Shown here piece after piece: positions 22,353 through 34,250 of a stretch of 64,000 nucleotides of DNA. The notes beneath the pieces were generated by a model. It ran no database searches. It saw only the letters and a list, made by a program, of their open reading frames with translations, and was not told where the DNA came from. The translations under genes were made by a program, and so were the position numbers. How positions within the stretch are numbered: the stretch's first letter is position 1; the number at the start of each line of letters is the position of its first letter. This stretch comes from Apodemus sylvaticus (Eukaryota; Chordata; Mammalia; Rodentia; Muridae), in contig NC_067477.1 in NCBI RefSeq assembly GCF_947179515.1, forward strand, positions 75,820,644-75,884,643. Reading direction: 5' to 3'.

Positions 22353-23491
22353 ATTTTTTTTTCTATCCAACACCCACCTTAAAATATTTTTTTATTCGAT
22401 ATATTTTTTATTTACATTTCAAATGATTTCCCCTTTTCTAACCCCCCACTCCCCGAAAGTCCAGCAAGTCCCCTTCTCTCCCCCTGTCCTCCCACCCACC
22501 CCTTCCCACTTCGCCATTCTGGTTTTGCTGAATACTGCTTCACTGAGTCTTTCCAGAACAGGGGGCCACTCTTCCTTTCTTCTTGTACCTCATTTGATGT
22601 GTGGATTATGTTTTGGGTATTCCACTTTTCTAGGTTAATATCCACTTATTAGTGAGTGCATACCATGATTCACCTTTTGAGTCAGGGTTACCTCACTTAG
22701 TATGATGTTCTCTAGCTCCATCCATTTGCCTAAGAATTTCATGAATTCATTGTTTCTAATGGCTGAATAGTACTCCATTGTGTAGATATACCACATTTTT
22801 TGCATCCACTCTTCTGTTGAGGGATACCTGGGTTCTTTCCAGCATCTGGCAATTATAAATAGGGCTGCTATGAACATAGTAGAGCATGTATCCTTATTAC
22901 ATGGTGGGGAATCCTCTGGGTATATGCCCAGGAGTGGTAAAGCAGGATCTTCTGGAAGTGAGGTGCCCAGTTTTCGGAGGAATCGCCAGACTGATTTCCA
23001 GAGTGGTTGTACCAATTTGCAACCCCACCAGCAGTGGAGGAGTGTTCCTCTTTCTCCATACCCTCTCCAACACCTGCTGTCTCCTGAATTTTTAATCTTA
23101 GCCATTCTGACTGGTGTAAGGTGAAATCTCAGGGTTGTTTTGATTTGCATTTCCCTAATGACTAATGAAGTTGAGCTCCTACAGCTGATAAACAACTTCA
23201 GCAAAGTGGCAGGTTATAAAATCAACTCAAGCAAATCAGTGGCCTTCCTATACTCAAAGGATAAGCAGGCTGAGAAAGAAATTAGGGAAATGACCCCCTT
23301 CACAATAGCCACAAACTGTATAAAGTATCTTGTGGTGAATCTTACCAAACATGTGAAAGATCTGTATGACATGAACTTCAAGACTCTGAAGAAGGAAATG
23401 GAAGAAGACCTTAAAAAATGGGAAAACCTCCCATGCTCATGGATCGGTAGAATCAATATAGTTAAAATGGCCATTTTGCCAAAAGCAATAT
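22353..23491 (-). mobile_element. Young 5'-inverted LINE-1 with two A-tracts
   Basis: The 3' segment is minus-oriented from 22387 to about 23175 (3'UTR, then ORF2 C-terminus at 22635-23204). The inverted 5' segment is plus-oriented from 23176 to 23491 and encodes LLQLINNFSKVAGYKI through KMAILPKAIY. Roughly 0.9 kb of ORF2 is missing at the joint. ACAACTAAAT at 22343-22352 and 23492-23501 is an exact target-site duplication. Between the L1 A-tract (T's at 22387-22393) and the terminal one (22354-22362) lie about 22 unique bases, a candidate short 3' transduction. Confidence 0.93.
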
Positions 23492-23501
23492 ACAACTAAA
23501 T
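23492..23501. repeat. Target-site duplication, right copy
   Basis: ACAACTAAAT, identical to 22343-22352; the TTTT that follows fits an L1 endonuclease target. Confidence 0.85.
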
Positions 23502-24105
23502 CTTTTAACAATAATAGAAAAACAAAATTAAACAAATAAAGGAAAAGAGGTGCAACACCTGAAAGTAGAAATAGAAACAATAAAGAAAACAAAAAGTGAG
23601 GAAATCCTGGTTATGGAAAACCTTGATAAGAGAACAGGACAACAGGCTCAAGCATCACCAACAGAAGATATCAATATATCAGTAAAAGAAATGTTAAATC
23701 TAAAAAATTCCTGACAGAAAACATCCAGGAAATATGAAACACCATAAAAAGACCTAACCTCAGAAAAATAAGAATAGAAGAAGGTGAAGAGTCCTAGCTC
23801 CAAGGCCCAGAATATATTCTCAGCAAACCCATAGAAGAAAATTTTCCCAACCTAAATAAAAGAGGTACAAGAACCTTACAAAACACCAAATGGACTGGAC
23901 CCCAACCTTCCTGGAAGAAAACCGTCCTACCATATAATGAGCAAAACCCAATATCTACAGAACAAGGAAAGAATATTAAAAAGCAGCAAGAAATAAAGGG
24001 CAGTAACCTACAAAGTCAGATCTATCAGAATTACAACTGACTTCTCAACAAAGACTCTAAAAAACAGAAGGGCCTGAGCAGATATATCTTGCAACCTATA
24101 AAACT
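23502..24105 (+). pseudogene. Old L1 ORF1, central and C-terminal parts
   Basis: Continues the ORF1 begun at 22197. Blocks near 23760-23860 (GAAGAAGGTGAAGAGTCC and AGAATATATTCTCAGCAAA) and near 23955-24080 (GAAAGAATATTAAAAAGCAG, AGAATTACAACTGACTTCTC) match the RRM-like and C-terminal regions of rodent L1 ORF1 in order. Many stops and indels are present. It runs directly into ORF2 reverse-transcriptase sequence at about 24106 with the inter-ORF spacer and endonuclease deleted. Confidence 0.8.
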
Positions 24106-25249
24106 GACAATGAGGAAATTCAAAGAATTATTAGATCATACTTCAAAAGCCTATAAAACATAAAATTAGAAAATCTTTTTTTAAAAAATGAACAATTTTC
24201 TAGACAGACATTAATTACCAAAGTTAAACCAAGATCAGGTGAAATATTTAAACAGCCTTCTAACAGCTAACGTAATAAAAGCAGTCACTAAAAGTCTGGC
24301 AATCAAAGAAAAAAACACATTGACAGCTGATTTTAGTGCAGAATTCTACCAAACTTTCAAAGAAGAGCTAATACCAATACTTCTCAAACTATTCCACAAA
24401 AGAGAAAAAGAGGGAACACTGCCAAACTCATTCTCTGTAGCCACAATTGCCCTGATACCTAAACCACACAAAGATGCAACAAAGAAAGAGAACTCCAGAC
24501 TGATTTCTCTTATGAACCTTGAAGCAAAATTACTCAATAAAATAAAATACTTGCAAACCAAAACCAGAAACACATAAAAAACATCATCCATCATGATCAA
24601 GTAGGATTCATCCCTAGCATGCAACAATGGTTCATTATAAAAAAATCTATCAAAGTAATACACCATATAAACAAACAGATATCTTTTATTCCACTAAAAT
24701 TAGAGACATGACAAGGCTGACCACTCTATCCCTGGTCTCTCCCTATTTACTCAATATAGTATTTAAAGTTTAGCCAGCAAATAAGAAAACTAAAGGAGAT
24801 CAAGAGAATGCAAATCAGAAAAGAAGTCAAAGTATCACTGTTTCTGGATAATATGATAATATACATAAGTGACCCCAGAAATTATATCAGAGAATTTCTA
24901 TACCCTCAGCAAAGGAGTTGGATACAAAATTATCTCAAAGAAATGAGTATCCCTCATTTACACAAATGATAAATTGACCCAGAAAGAAATTGGGAAAATA
25001 GCACCCTTCACCATATCTAAGAATAATATAGAATATTTTGATGTGACTTAAACAAAGCAAGTAAAAGACCTATGTGACAAGAACTTCAAGTCCCTGAAGA
25101 AAGAAACAGAAGACCTCAGAAGATGGAAAGATCTCCCATGCTCATGGACAAAAAGAATTAGCATAGTGAAAATTACCATTTTACCTAAAACAATCTGCTC
25201 ATCCATTGCAATCCCTGTCAAAATTTCATCACAATTTTTGTAGACATTG

Positions 25250-25262
25250 AAAGAGCCAAATC
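25250..25262. repeat. Target-site duplication of SINE, left copy
   Basis: AAAGAGCCAAATC, identical to 25442-25454. Confidence 0.85.
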
Positions 25263-25391
25263 CCCCAGGACTCACATAGTGAAAGGAGAGAATCAATTCC
25301 CTTAAGTCATCTTCAGATGCCCACCCCTCCCCACCCCACATCCATGGCATGGCATGTGTGAACATACATAATAAATAAATGAATAAATGAA

Positions 25392-25438
<47 letters not shown>

Positions 25439-25441
25439 AAT
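25263..25441 (+). mobile_element. 5'-truncated B4/RSINE1-type SINE with (AATA)n tail
   Basis: CCCAGGACTCACATAGTGAA, GGAGAGAATCAATTCCCTTA and CATGGCATGGCATGTGTGAA match the 3' half of an ID/B4-type rodent SINE, and an AATA-repeat tail runs from about 25371. A 13-bp target-site duplication flanks it inside the old L1 ORF2. The subfamily is from memory. Confidence 0.8.
25371..25441. repeat. (AATA)n microsatellite
   Basis: About 17 AATA units with two GAATAAAT interruptions; it is the SINE tail. Confidence 0.95.
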
Positions 25442-25454
25442 AAAGAGCCAAATC
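25442..25454. repeat. Target-site duplication of SINE, right copy
   Basis: AAAGAGCCAAATC, identical to 25250-25262. Confidence 0.85.
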
Positions 25455-26660
25455 ACATAATAAATAAGTAAGCCAGGATAGTTCAAACAATCCTGAATAA
25501 TTAAAAAAAAAAACAGGGAGAAATCACTATCAATGATTTTAAGCTGTACTACAGAGAAGTAATGATTAAAAACTGCATGCTGTTGAAACAGAAAGAGACA
25601 AGTGGATCAATGGAATCAAAGCAAGGACCCATAAATAAACCCAAATACCTATGAATACTTGATTTTTGTTTTTATCAAGAAGCAAATACCATACAACGGG
25701 GGAAAAAAAGAAAGCAGCTTCAACAAATGATGCTGGTCTAATTGAATGTTTACATGTAGAAGAATGAAAAGAGATATGTATTTATCACCCTGCACAAAAC
25801 TCATGTCAAGGAGATCAAGGACTTCAACATAAACCAGCTATACTCAATGTCATAGAAAAGAAAGTCAGAAATAGCTATGAATGTATTAGTGCATTAGACG
25901 ATTTTGTGAACAGAACACCAGTGGTTTAAGATCAAAGATAAACAATTGATAAATAGGACCTCATGAAACTGAAAATCTTCTGTATGACAAAAGACACTGT
26001 CAAGAGGACAAAACAGCACCCTACAGATTGGGAAAAGATCTTCACCAAACTTACATCTAATAGAGGGCTAATATCCAAAATTTATAGATAACAAAGAAGT
26101 TAAACACCAGCAACCCAAATAACCCAAATAAAAATGGTCTTAGAGCTAAACCGAGAATTCTTAACAGAGCAATCTCAAGAGATGGAGAAACACTTAACTG
26201 TTCAAAGTCCTTAGACATCAAGGAAATGCAAATTAAAAGAACTCTGAGAACATTTTACAGCCATCAGAATAGCTTAAATACTCAAGTGATAGTACATGCT
26301 GGCAAGGATGTGGAGCAAGGGAACACTCCTCCTTTGCTGTTGGGAGTGCAAAACTGTATAACTAGTTAGGAAATTAATTTTGGGGTTTCTCAAAAAATTG
26401 GTAATTGTTCTACATCGAGACCCAGCTATACCATTCCTGGGCATATACCCAAAAGGTGCTTCACCATGTCACAAGGAAACTTGCTCATGTATATTCATCT
26501 CAGCTTTATTTGAAATAGTCAGTAACTGAAAACCACCTAGATATCCCCCAAGTGATAAATGGTTAAAGAAAATATGGTATATCTACACAACTGAATACTA
26601 TTCAGCTATTAAAATCAACGTCATCATGAATTTTGAGGACAAATGGATGGAACTTCAGCA

Positions 26661-27935
26661 TACCATCCTGTACACTCAGGTCATAGCAACCTACTACCAA
26701 AATGATGCATATTGTATTTACTAAGTTGTAAGTAGATAATGGCCATAAAATACAGGATTCCCATGCTACTCACAAGATACTCAGAGAAGCTGAAAAAGAG
26801 GAAAGGCACAATGTTTGAATCTCACATAAAATAGGGAATAAAACAGTTGTAAGAGTCAAATGAATGGAAGGAACCAGGTTGGAGAGGGGATGGGGAAGGG
26901 AATGTGGAGGTTCAGGGTCGGATATGAGGAGACATAGGAGGGATGGCCAGATAGCCATGAGAGTAGATAACAATCTGCAGCTGACAGAGTTGGGGAGGTA
27001 GGGGGTATCTCCAGGAAGAGACAAGAGACATAGGATAAGAGAGATGCTCAAGATTAATGGGGGTATCCTTAGCTGTGACTCACACAACTGGAGATATAAA
27101 ACCTGATGAAGCTACCTTCTATATAGCCAGGAAGGAAATCCAATGGAGCAATAGGTGTACTAACCCACAAAACCCAATGGAGCAATAGGTATACCAACCC
27201 ACAAAACATTTGAGCTCAAATTTATCCTGTCTACAAGAAATACAGTGATTGTAGATGGAACAGAGATTGAGGGAAAAGTCATCCAACAACCAGCCCAACT
27301 TGAGACCCATCCCATGGGCAAGTACCATAACTAACACTATTAATGATACTCAGTTATACCAGAAAAGAGAAGTTTAGCATGACTGCCCTCTGAGAGGCTC
27401 CACCCAGCATCTGACTCAGACAGATGCAGAGACCAACAGAAAAACAGTGGCTAGAGCTTGGGGACTTTTACGGGAGAATAAGAGGAATGATTGTGGGCCC
27501 CCAAGAGGTTAGGAACTCCACAGGAAGAACAACAGAGTCAAAAAATATGGACCGTTGGGACTCTCAGAGATTGAACCACCAACCAAAGAACACACAATGT
27601 CTGTATCTAGGCCTCCCTGCATATATGTTGCCAAAGTATAGCTTGGTTTTCATGTTGATCCTGAATCACTGGAATGGGAGCTATATCAAAAGCTGCCGCC
27701 TGAACATGGTATATGTTCTTCTAACTGGACTGCCTTGTATGACCTCCATGGGAGAGGATGAGCCTAGCATCATAGAGATTTGATATTCCAGGGTGGGGAG
27801 ATACTCAGGCAAGCCTCCACCTGCTCATAGGAGAACAGGAGGGCAGCTGGGACACAGAATTGTATGAGGGAAGCAGTGAGAAGGATGTAAAGTGAACAAT
27901 AACAACAACTACAACAATATTAATGGAGTACAAAA
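26661..27935 (+). mobile_element. Old L1 (Lx-like) 3'UTR, plus strand
   Basis: Follows ORF2 without a gap. GTATCCTTAGCTGTGACTCA (27064), ATTAATGATACTCAGTTATA (27339) and GTAAAGTGAACAATAACAAC (27889, tail) appear in the same order, reverse-complemented, in the minus-strand L1 at 43.6-44.6 kb. A 34-bp tandem duplication lies at 27141-27208. Frames inside it (for example 27424-27783) are not genes. Confidence 0.8.
27141..27208 (+). repeat. 34-bp direct duplication in L1 3'UTR
   Basis: CAATGGAGCAATAGGTGTAC at 27141 recurs at 27175 with one change in this block and a second change just after it. Confidence 0.9.
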
Positions 27936-28375
27936 AAGGACTCCAAAATGCTATCTTCTAAGCACAACACAGCCATTACAATCATGAACTAACCACAGAG
28001 CGGCTACTCACACTGAGTCTACATATCGTTGAATGGGCCAACAATTAGTTATGTCTGAGCAAAGGACTCACAGAGCCCTAGATTTTACAGATGAACTACT
28101 GTTAACTATTTTTTCTAAGAGGGGCAGATTGTGTCTAGCCCCCAAGGCTTCACTGAATAGCTCTCAAGCCATGGTCACATGGAAGACATGAGTTAAACCC
28201 AGTGGAACACATGACAAAACACAAAATCATCAATAAGGGAAAGGAATGTGGAGGGAAGAAGAGGAGGAGGAAGGGGTTGCAGATAGAAAATACAGGAGAT
28301 AATCATAATACATTATATATAATGTATGAAGTTGTTAAAAGAGAATTATTAATAAACCTATTAAAATATACTGTG
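27936..28375 (+). mobile_element. Possible second old L1 3' end, plus strand
   Basis: The block order (CACACTGAGTCTACATATCG, TCTAAGAGGGGCAGATTGTG, a GGAGGAAGGGG run and TGTATGAAGTTGTTAAAAGA before an A-rich end) resembles another rodent L1 tail. It could also be a longer 3'UTR of the preceding element. Confidence 0.45.
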
Positions 28376-30422
28376 TATCGCATCTTGTTTATTGAGTGGT
28401 TTTGGCCAAATCATGTAGCCTCTTAAATACAGGCATAGAATACCACATTTCTTTCTCCTCCACTATTTTATTTTAATAGCACAATTTTTCTTATCAAATA
28501 ATGTGATTTTATAGGAAATTAAAATTCCAGATTGTTAAGAATAGTTAAAACTACAATGTAAGACTAATAATAACTTTCCTATAAAATATAAGGAAATGAG
28601 CACTTGTATATCTGATATTTCTGTGTATTTTAATTTTAGTGTTTGAGAGGTATTAAAGTACCCTATGCTGAAATGACCCAAGGTAGGGTGCATGAAAGAA
28701 ATAGGAGCAGTGCTACAGAAAAGCTTAGGTGATGTGAGACTTTGCGGTACAGTAACAAAAGTACTTTTCTTTACCAGACCCTGACAAGGATTATTTTGTA
28801 CATTTTCAGAGATATTTTATAATTATTAATAATTATAAAATAAAATTATAAAAATAAGTGATGGTCCATAACATTACGTCTGCTCACAATTCATGCACAG
28901 TTGAAATGAAATGCAAATCCAGAACATATCCTAGAATATACTAGGCTATTCTGCAAGGCCATTCTGTGATAGTTTTTTGTCATCCCAATAATAAGTAGAA
29001 TGCTGTTCTAAACCTTCTCCGATCTGAGAAAATATATGCCAATGAATAAAAAACTCAAACTGTGTAATTAACTTGCCTTTGGAAAAACAAGTAAACACAT
29101 ACTAATTACTATTGTCCATTGTCTGCAAAGCAATAAATACACAATTCTTACTTTTCTTATGGAAAATATTTACATTAACTCTCTATGTTTTATAACCCAG
29201 TCATACTTAATTCAATCCTAGGTAGTCAAAAATTACATTCTTACAGCTCATAAATGCTGGTTAAAAAAAAAACAGTAATAGAGAAAAGCAAGATCAATGT
29301 ACATGGTGTATATTAATCCTTTTCCATAAATACTAAATTAATTCTTTTTGATTAATTTCCTGGTGCAGTAAGAACTCAGGTATTAATTGACCTCTTTTGT
29401 TCAAAAGGCATTCTATATATATCTGTAAGCCTCTTAGATGAAACAAGTGTCTTACTTCTTATTCCTACTTTAAGATTACCTTTTGGAGTTCAGCTAGGTT
29501 GAATGTGGTTGTGGATTAAGCAATGTTATCTTAGTCTTTCTGGTGGCAGCTGCTAACCTGGAAATATCACAGAGGTCTCCTGAACTCTGGCTCTCACCGT
29601 TTTCTGAATTTCAAATCCAACCTCTCGATTTTTCAAACAAAGGTGGATTATTTTAATATAAAACATATTAAAAATACTGAATATCACCCATGGAATGATT
29701 GATGTATGGCATTACTATTACATGAAACTTGACTGATATGCTTAAGATTTCCTAAAACAGGTGATCTATGGCAAAAAACATATAACTGTTTCAAAAATAG
29801 TAAAGAAATGAAAAGCAAAAACTGGGTCTGGCTGAGATGGAGAGGAAAGAGGAAGGTTGCACACCACAAAGCGAACTTAAATCATTATTCTAGGTGAGGA
29901 AAATATAACTTGCCTTTTTAAGTCTGGAAATGATTTATAAAATATTTCCTCAAATAAATTAATGTCATCAAAGTGAAACTCAAATTTCAGATATTGGAGG
30001 TAAATGACTTTGCTATTTGATAGTTGCCGGAATTTAGATAACACATTGTAAACTTCAACAAAAACTGTTCAAACTCTTGTGACTCTGTTCCAGGCTCTGA
30101 GATGTAGCCCACATGAGGTCCTGTCATAATCTTTACATAAAATGACTTCTATTTCCTTGATAAATGGAAAAAACAGTTTTTGTTTCCTTTTTGTATAAAA
30201 TTGTATATCAGTTATCTTACCTCAAAAGAAGGAAACCATAATGCAAGTTAATCTTCCACAAGAAATATAAATGGAATAATATGCCATTATTTTGTATATT
30301 TTGTTTTAGTAATTTATTATTTTATTATTTTTTTAAAATGTGTTTGTGTGAGTACAGAATAATATGGCCAAAAATTATTTCATATATTCTATTTTAGTCT
30401 TTTATTATTTTATTATTTTTTA

Positions 30423-30424
<2 letters not shown>
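28376..30424. other. Unique AT-rich DNA
   Basis: Contains a perfect palindrome at 28815-28840. No gene, exon or repeat family is recognised. Confidence 0.5.
28815..28840. repeat. Perfect 26-bp AT palindrome
   Basis: Two 13-bp arms with no spacer; the left arm is TTTTATAATTATT and the right arm is its exact reverse complement. It consists only of A and T. Confidence 0.95.

Positions 30425-30451
<27 letters not shown>
30425..30451. repeat. (GT)n microsatellite
   Basis: Pure GT run; on the minus strand it is the CA tail of the adjoining SINE. Confidence 0.95.
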
Positions 30452-30454
<3 letters not shown>

Positions 30455-30650
30455 TGCTGATGCCCACAATGAACTGGAAAGGATATTGCATCACCTCAAG
30501 TTGATAGTTCTGGTGTTTGAGAGTAACCAGACATGGGTAGCTGGAAAAGGAAAGGAACTTGGGTACTTTAGAAGAGCAGTACCGGTTAGTACAATTAAAT
30601 TCCATACTGGTTAAGAGCTCTTAACTAGTGAGCCATGTCTATAGCTCCTT
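30452..30650 (-). mobile_element. B3/B2 SINE, minus strand
   Basis: Read on plus, GCCCACAATGAACTGGAAAG, GAAGAGCAGTACCGGTTAGT and GAGCTCTTAACTAGTGAGCC are the reverse complement of the B3/B2 body and tRNA-derived head (box regions near 30610-30645). Its CA tail is the GT run at 30425-30451. Confidence 0.8.
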
Positions 30651-31689
30651 TACCTTTCATCCTGTATTACCATTTTAGATAATAAGTTCATAGGATAATT
30701 CATCACATTTGCTCTTGGTTTCATATTATGAGAATTTGTTAGGCCTGGAAAATTTTATCCTTACCATATGCATAAACTTAAATAAAAATAAAAATTTCTG
30801 TTTTAAGAAAGCACGGCTAGTTGATTAAAGATTTGAATGGCTGAAAGAGTTCATCAAAAGTACAATACTTGTTTCCAGGAAACTTGACACTTAGTTTGTC
30901 AAAACCATCCAAGCCATTATCAAATGACATGAAAGGTGCTTACTGCTTCAAAAGGCAGCCTACCAGAATATCCCTTTTCTTACTGTAAGCTACAGACTTT
31001 TAAATGGTACTTTCTATCAGTGTATCTTTCCTAATAAAAAGCAATGCTATGATCTCGAGGAAGCTGCACATACTGTGAGGAATCTTTGGGCCTTTAGGCT
31101 GTTTATCTAATACTGACCTTAGCCTGGATGCTTCTCCATGTCTGTGCTTCCCTCTAAGAATCCCACCTTTGTTACAAAACATGCAAAAACATTCTACACA
31201 TTCCAACGGAGAAGAGCTAAAAGATATGACATCATTTCACTATCATTACAGAGATGTACTGAAGGTCAATTTCAATAAAGGCAACACTTGAGTGAAGACT
31301 TCACTTTCTATGATATCTACGGAATGAATACTTTAGTATTTTCTTATTAAAGAACTTTCTAACTTCAAATGAGAATACAAGAAAGTAATTAGTTTTTGGT
31401 TTTGATTAATATGCATTACTACAATAAGCATGTAGAAGTAATCAATGAAGGATATTGGCAAGGGAGTTTGATGGACATCAAGGTGCTATCTATCCCAACA
31501 ACACCTGCTTTAGCCTACCTCTTTCCTAAGCCATCTGTGTCTTCCATCTTGTTTTGATCTCTGGCTTCCTAATAACCACTTGGACATTCTGTTCTTTCTC
31601 ATTAATTTCACAGTGATATAAGATTTTTCCATTCTCCATTATCCCTTCTCTTCTTTTTACAAGGTTCCACACTGAATTCTCTAAATCGT
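30651..31689. other. Unique DNA
   Basis: Nothing recognisable. Confidence 0.5.
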
Positions 31690-33000
31690 TATCTTAATTT
31701 TCAAGTCCAGAGTTATTCACTGACATTAACTTAATGTCATTTAGAATTTGTAGCCTTGGCTTGCCAGGACAATAAGTAATCTGAAAGCAGATCTATACCT
31801 CTCCTTTTGCTCTCCCAGTTTTACTACCTACAGTTGGATTCCACACTATAGCTGAAAACCTGCTGAACGCTCACTTTTCTCTCTTAGATCCATCCTCAAT
31901 AGATCACAAAGTTCTCTTCTCCCATTGTTTCTTCCCCCAACTTCTAATATCCCCCTTCTTATAACTTCTAAGCCTCCAACACCACCCAGCATTTACTGGG
32001 ACACACCAGCTGAATAGAAGGAAATAGTAAGTCAACTGAAAACTTTAACCACTCCTTTTTCTCCAAATTCTGATCCCCATTCTCATCCCTCATGCAGCCA
32101 CAGAACACCAGAAGATGTCTACCATGTCAGCTACACATATCTTCTGTATATTCCACAAAGCATCCTTTATTAATCTCTCTACCTATGCGTGCCACTATCC
32201 CAGCAGTTGTATGCTGCTAATACACAGGAGATTTCTGCCAGAAAAGTAGGTCACCTGCCTGCAGATCTTCTCAACTCCCTCTCTTTCCCCAGATCCAATC
32301 CCCAGGATCGCCCCATTCTCTGCTGCAAAATACCTCTTCCAGCCTTTCCTGTCCCCATGCTCCCATGTCCTGTGGATCTCACAGACTGTCCATTTCTGAC
32401 CTCCTTCCCCAATTGTTGCTTTAGTTCAGCCCACAGATCCAACAGGAACTTGTTGCTGATCGACATGGCATGCCTGACAGAAAGCCAGGAGGCCTTTTTG
32501 CAAATGTTCTCTCTCCCTCAGTGATCCCTCAGTCTCATTCCCAGCTCTGTAGCAGAATATCTGTGGTAGCCTTGGCAAACCAAGAGCTGTTCTCAGGAAA
32601 ACAGTAGGCTGAACGCAGATGCACTACTTTCTTTAACTCCTCTAACCCAGATCACCCTAGCCTCATACCTAACTCACTAGCAGAAAATATGCTGCAGATC
32701 TTGCTTCCTCTCTAACCCATCTTTAATGATTTACAAATATCTCCAAACTTCCTTTGCTCAACTCATTCCAATATTCCTGCCACAAACAACCAGCAAGTAC
32801 TCCCTTTGCATACATATGCTGAGTAGGTTACATAAACAGACAATAGGCAGCCATCCCTCTCTCCAAAAATCCAGAGAGGAAGCAGAAACCAAGCAACAAA
32901 ACATCACTGACAAAGACAAATCAGCATCAAAACCTATAATCATATCAAACCTAGATGAGTAGGTGTCAGTGCAAAAACACAATCTCTAAGTCAGAGCAAC
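31690..33000 (+). mobile_element. Presumed 5' region of an old L1
   Basis: Lies directly upstream of L1 ORF1. Motifs of the form CCCAGATC..., CCCCAG/CCTCA and TAGCAGAA(A)AT recur near 32290-32325, 32515-32560 and 32645-32690, as in degenerate 5'UTR monomers. The upstream limit is uncertain. The reading frames here (such as 32189-32524) have no family features. Confidence 0.5.
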
Positions 33001-34050
33001 ATGTCTTCAGCAGAGCCTAGCTACTCTAGCCCAGCAGACCCTGAATATTAAAAAAAAGAACTGGAGCAGAAGTAAAATACCTTAATACCAACTCATATGA
33101 AGATGACATAAGTTCATAAAAAATAAAGGAATAAATACCTATAAACAACACAGGAAAAAAACAAAAAAGATGGAGGAAATCTTGAAAAATCTTTTGAACA
33201 TCATAAAAATATAAACAGACTGTAGAAGAAAATAAATAAAATTGGTGAAGACCTGAAATTGGAAATAAGATCGATATAGAAAACACAAATTAAGAAAATT
33301 CTGAAATTGAACATTTTAGAAATTCTAGCAGGAAATATAGGGGCAAGTTTCACCAACAGACTATAAGAGATGGAAGAAAGAATCTCGGGAGATGAAGACA
33401 TGAGAGTAGAAATGATTTATCTACAAAAGAAAAATTTAAATCCAACAATCTTCTACCTAAACCTTTTAAGAAATTTGGGACACTATTAAAAAAAAAACTA
33501 AGAAAAAAAGGAATAGAGGATTGAGAAGAATCATAGCTCAGACACTCCGAAAATATTTTCAACAAAATCCTAGAAGAAATTTTTCATAATCTAAAGAAGG
33601 AGATGCCTATAAAAGTACAAAAAGCTTACAGAACACCAAATAGATTAGACCAGAAAATAGACCACATAATAATAAAAACAGTAAATGTAAAGAAGAAAGA
33701 AAGAATATTAAAAGCTGCAAGGAAAAAAGACAAACAGGCATATAACACCTGAGTATTCAATGGAGACTCTGGAAACAGAAGGGCCTCAGCAGTTAAGCTA
33801 CAAAATCTGAGATGCCACAGGTGTTATCCCCTACTACCATACCCACAAAAACTTTCAATCAACAAAACTTACAAATGAAGAATTGGTAGAAAAAACATGA
33901 TTTTCCATGATGATGTCATAGTTAACGAAAAACTGTGAACAATCTAGCCCTACTACTTATATGAGGAAAACTACAACCTTAAAGAGGTTCATTGAAACCA
34001 CAAAAACTTAGGCAATAACCTCAGAACAGCAACATCAAATGAAGGGGAAC
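33001..34050 (+). pseudogene. Old L1 ORF1 remnant, plus strand
   Basis: The 33300-33400 stretch reads as an ORF1p block (SFTNRL.EMEERIS pattern, from GCAAGTTTCACCAACAGACT). Preceding A/G-rich sequence fits the coiled coil, and 33560-33790 follows the RRM and C-terminal order (AAAGAATATTAAAAGCTGCA). Many stops and indels are present, so no ORF1p can be made. The domain order and the following inter-ORF region establish the identity. Confidence 0.8.
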
Positions 34051-34250
34051 AGAAACACAAATACACACACACACACACACTCACACACACACAAAAACTC
34101 ACATGCACAAAAACTCACATGCACACAAACGCACACATATACGTATACACGTACACACATATGCATAAACACAAACACACACAGACACACACATGGACAC
34201 ACACCACAACCACCATAATCATTATCATCATCATCAACAACAACAACAAA
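34051..34250. repeat. CA-rich, ATC and AAC simple repeats in the L1 inter-ORF region
   Basis: CA units dominate 34061-34207, followed by (ATC)n and (AAC)n at 34217-34250. Position between ORF1 and ORF2 fits the A/C-rich spacer of rodent L1. Confidence 0.8.

Larger units (their letters stand above)
24106..26660 (+). mobile_element. Old L1 ORF2 (RT to C-terminus), plus strand
   Basis: Begins at the block encoding EEIQRIIRSY. The frame 24239-24577 carries FSAEFYQTFKEELIPILLKL and SVATIALIPKPHKD of the RT fingers. Later blocks follow ORF2 order: TGGATAATATGATAATATAC (decayed FADD region, about 24846), the Zn-knuckle-side region near 26290-26340, and the block ending near GGACAAATGGATGG at 26638. 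It is much more diverged than the minus-strand L1s and contains many stops. A SINE is inserted at 25263-25441. Confidence 0.88.

Noticed and set aside
25371..25441. AATA repeat considered as a CRISPR-like or satellite array
   Set aside because: It is the simple-repeat tail of a SINE; no spacers.
32189..32524. 111-codon plus-strand frame upstream of L1 ORF1
   Set aside because: Lies in the presumed 5'UTR of an old L1 with degenerate repeated motifs; no domain recognised.
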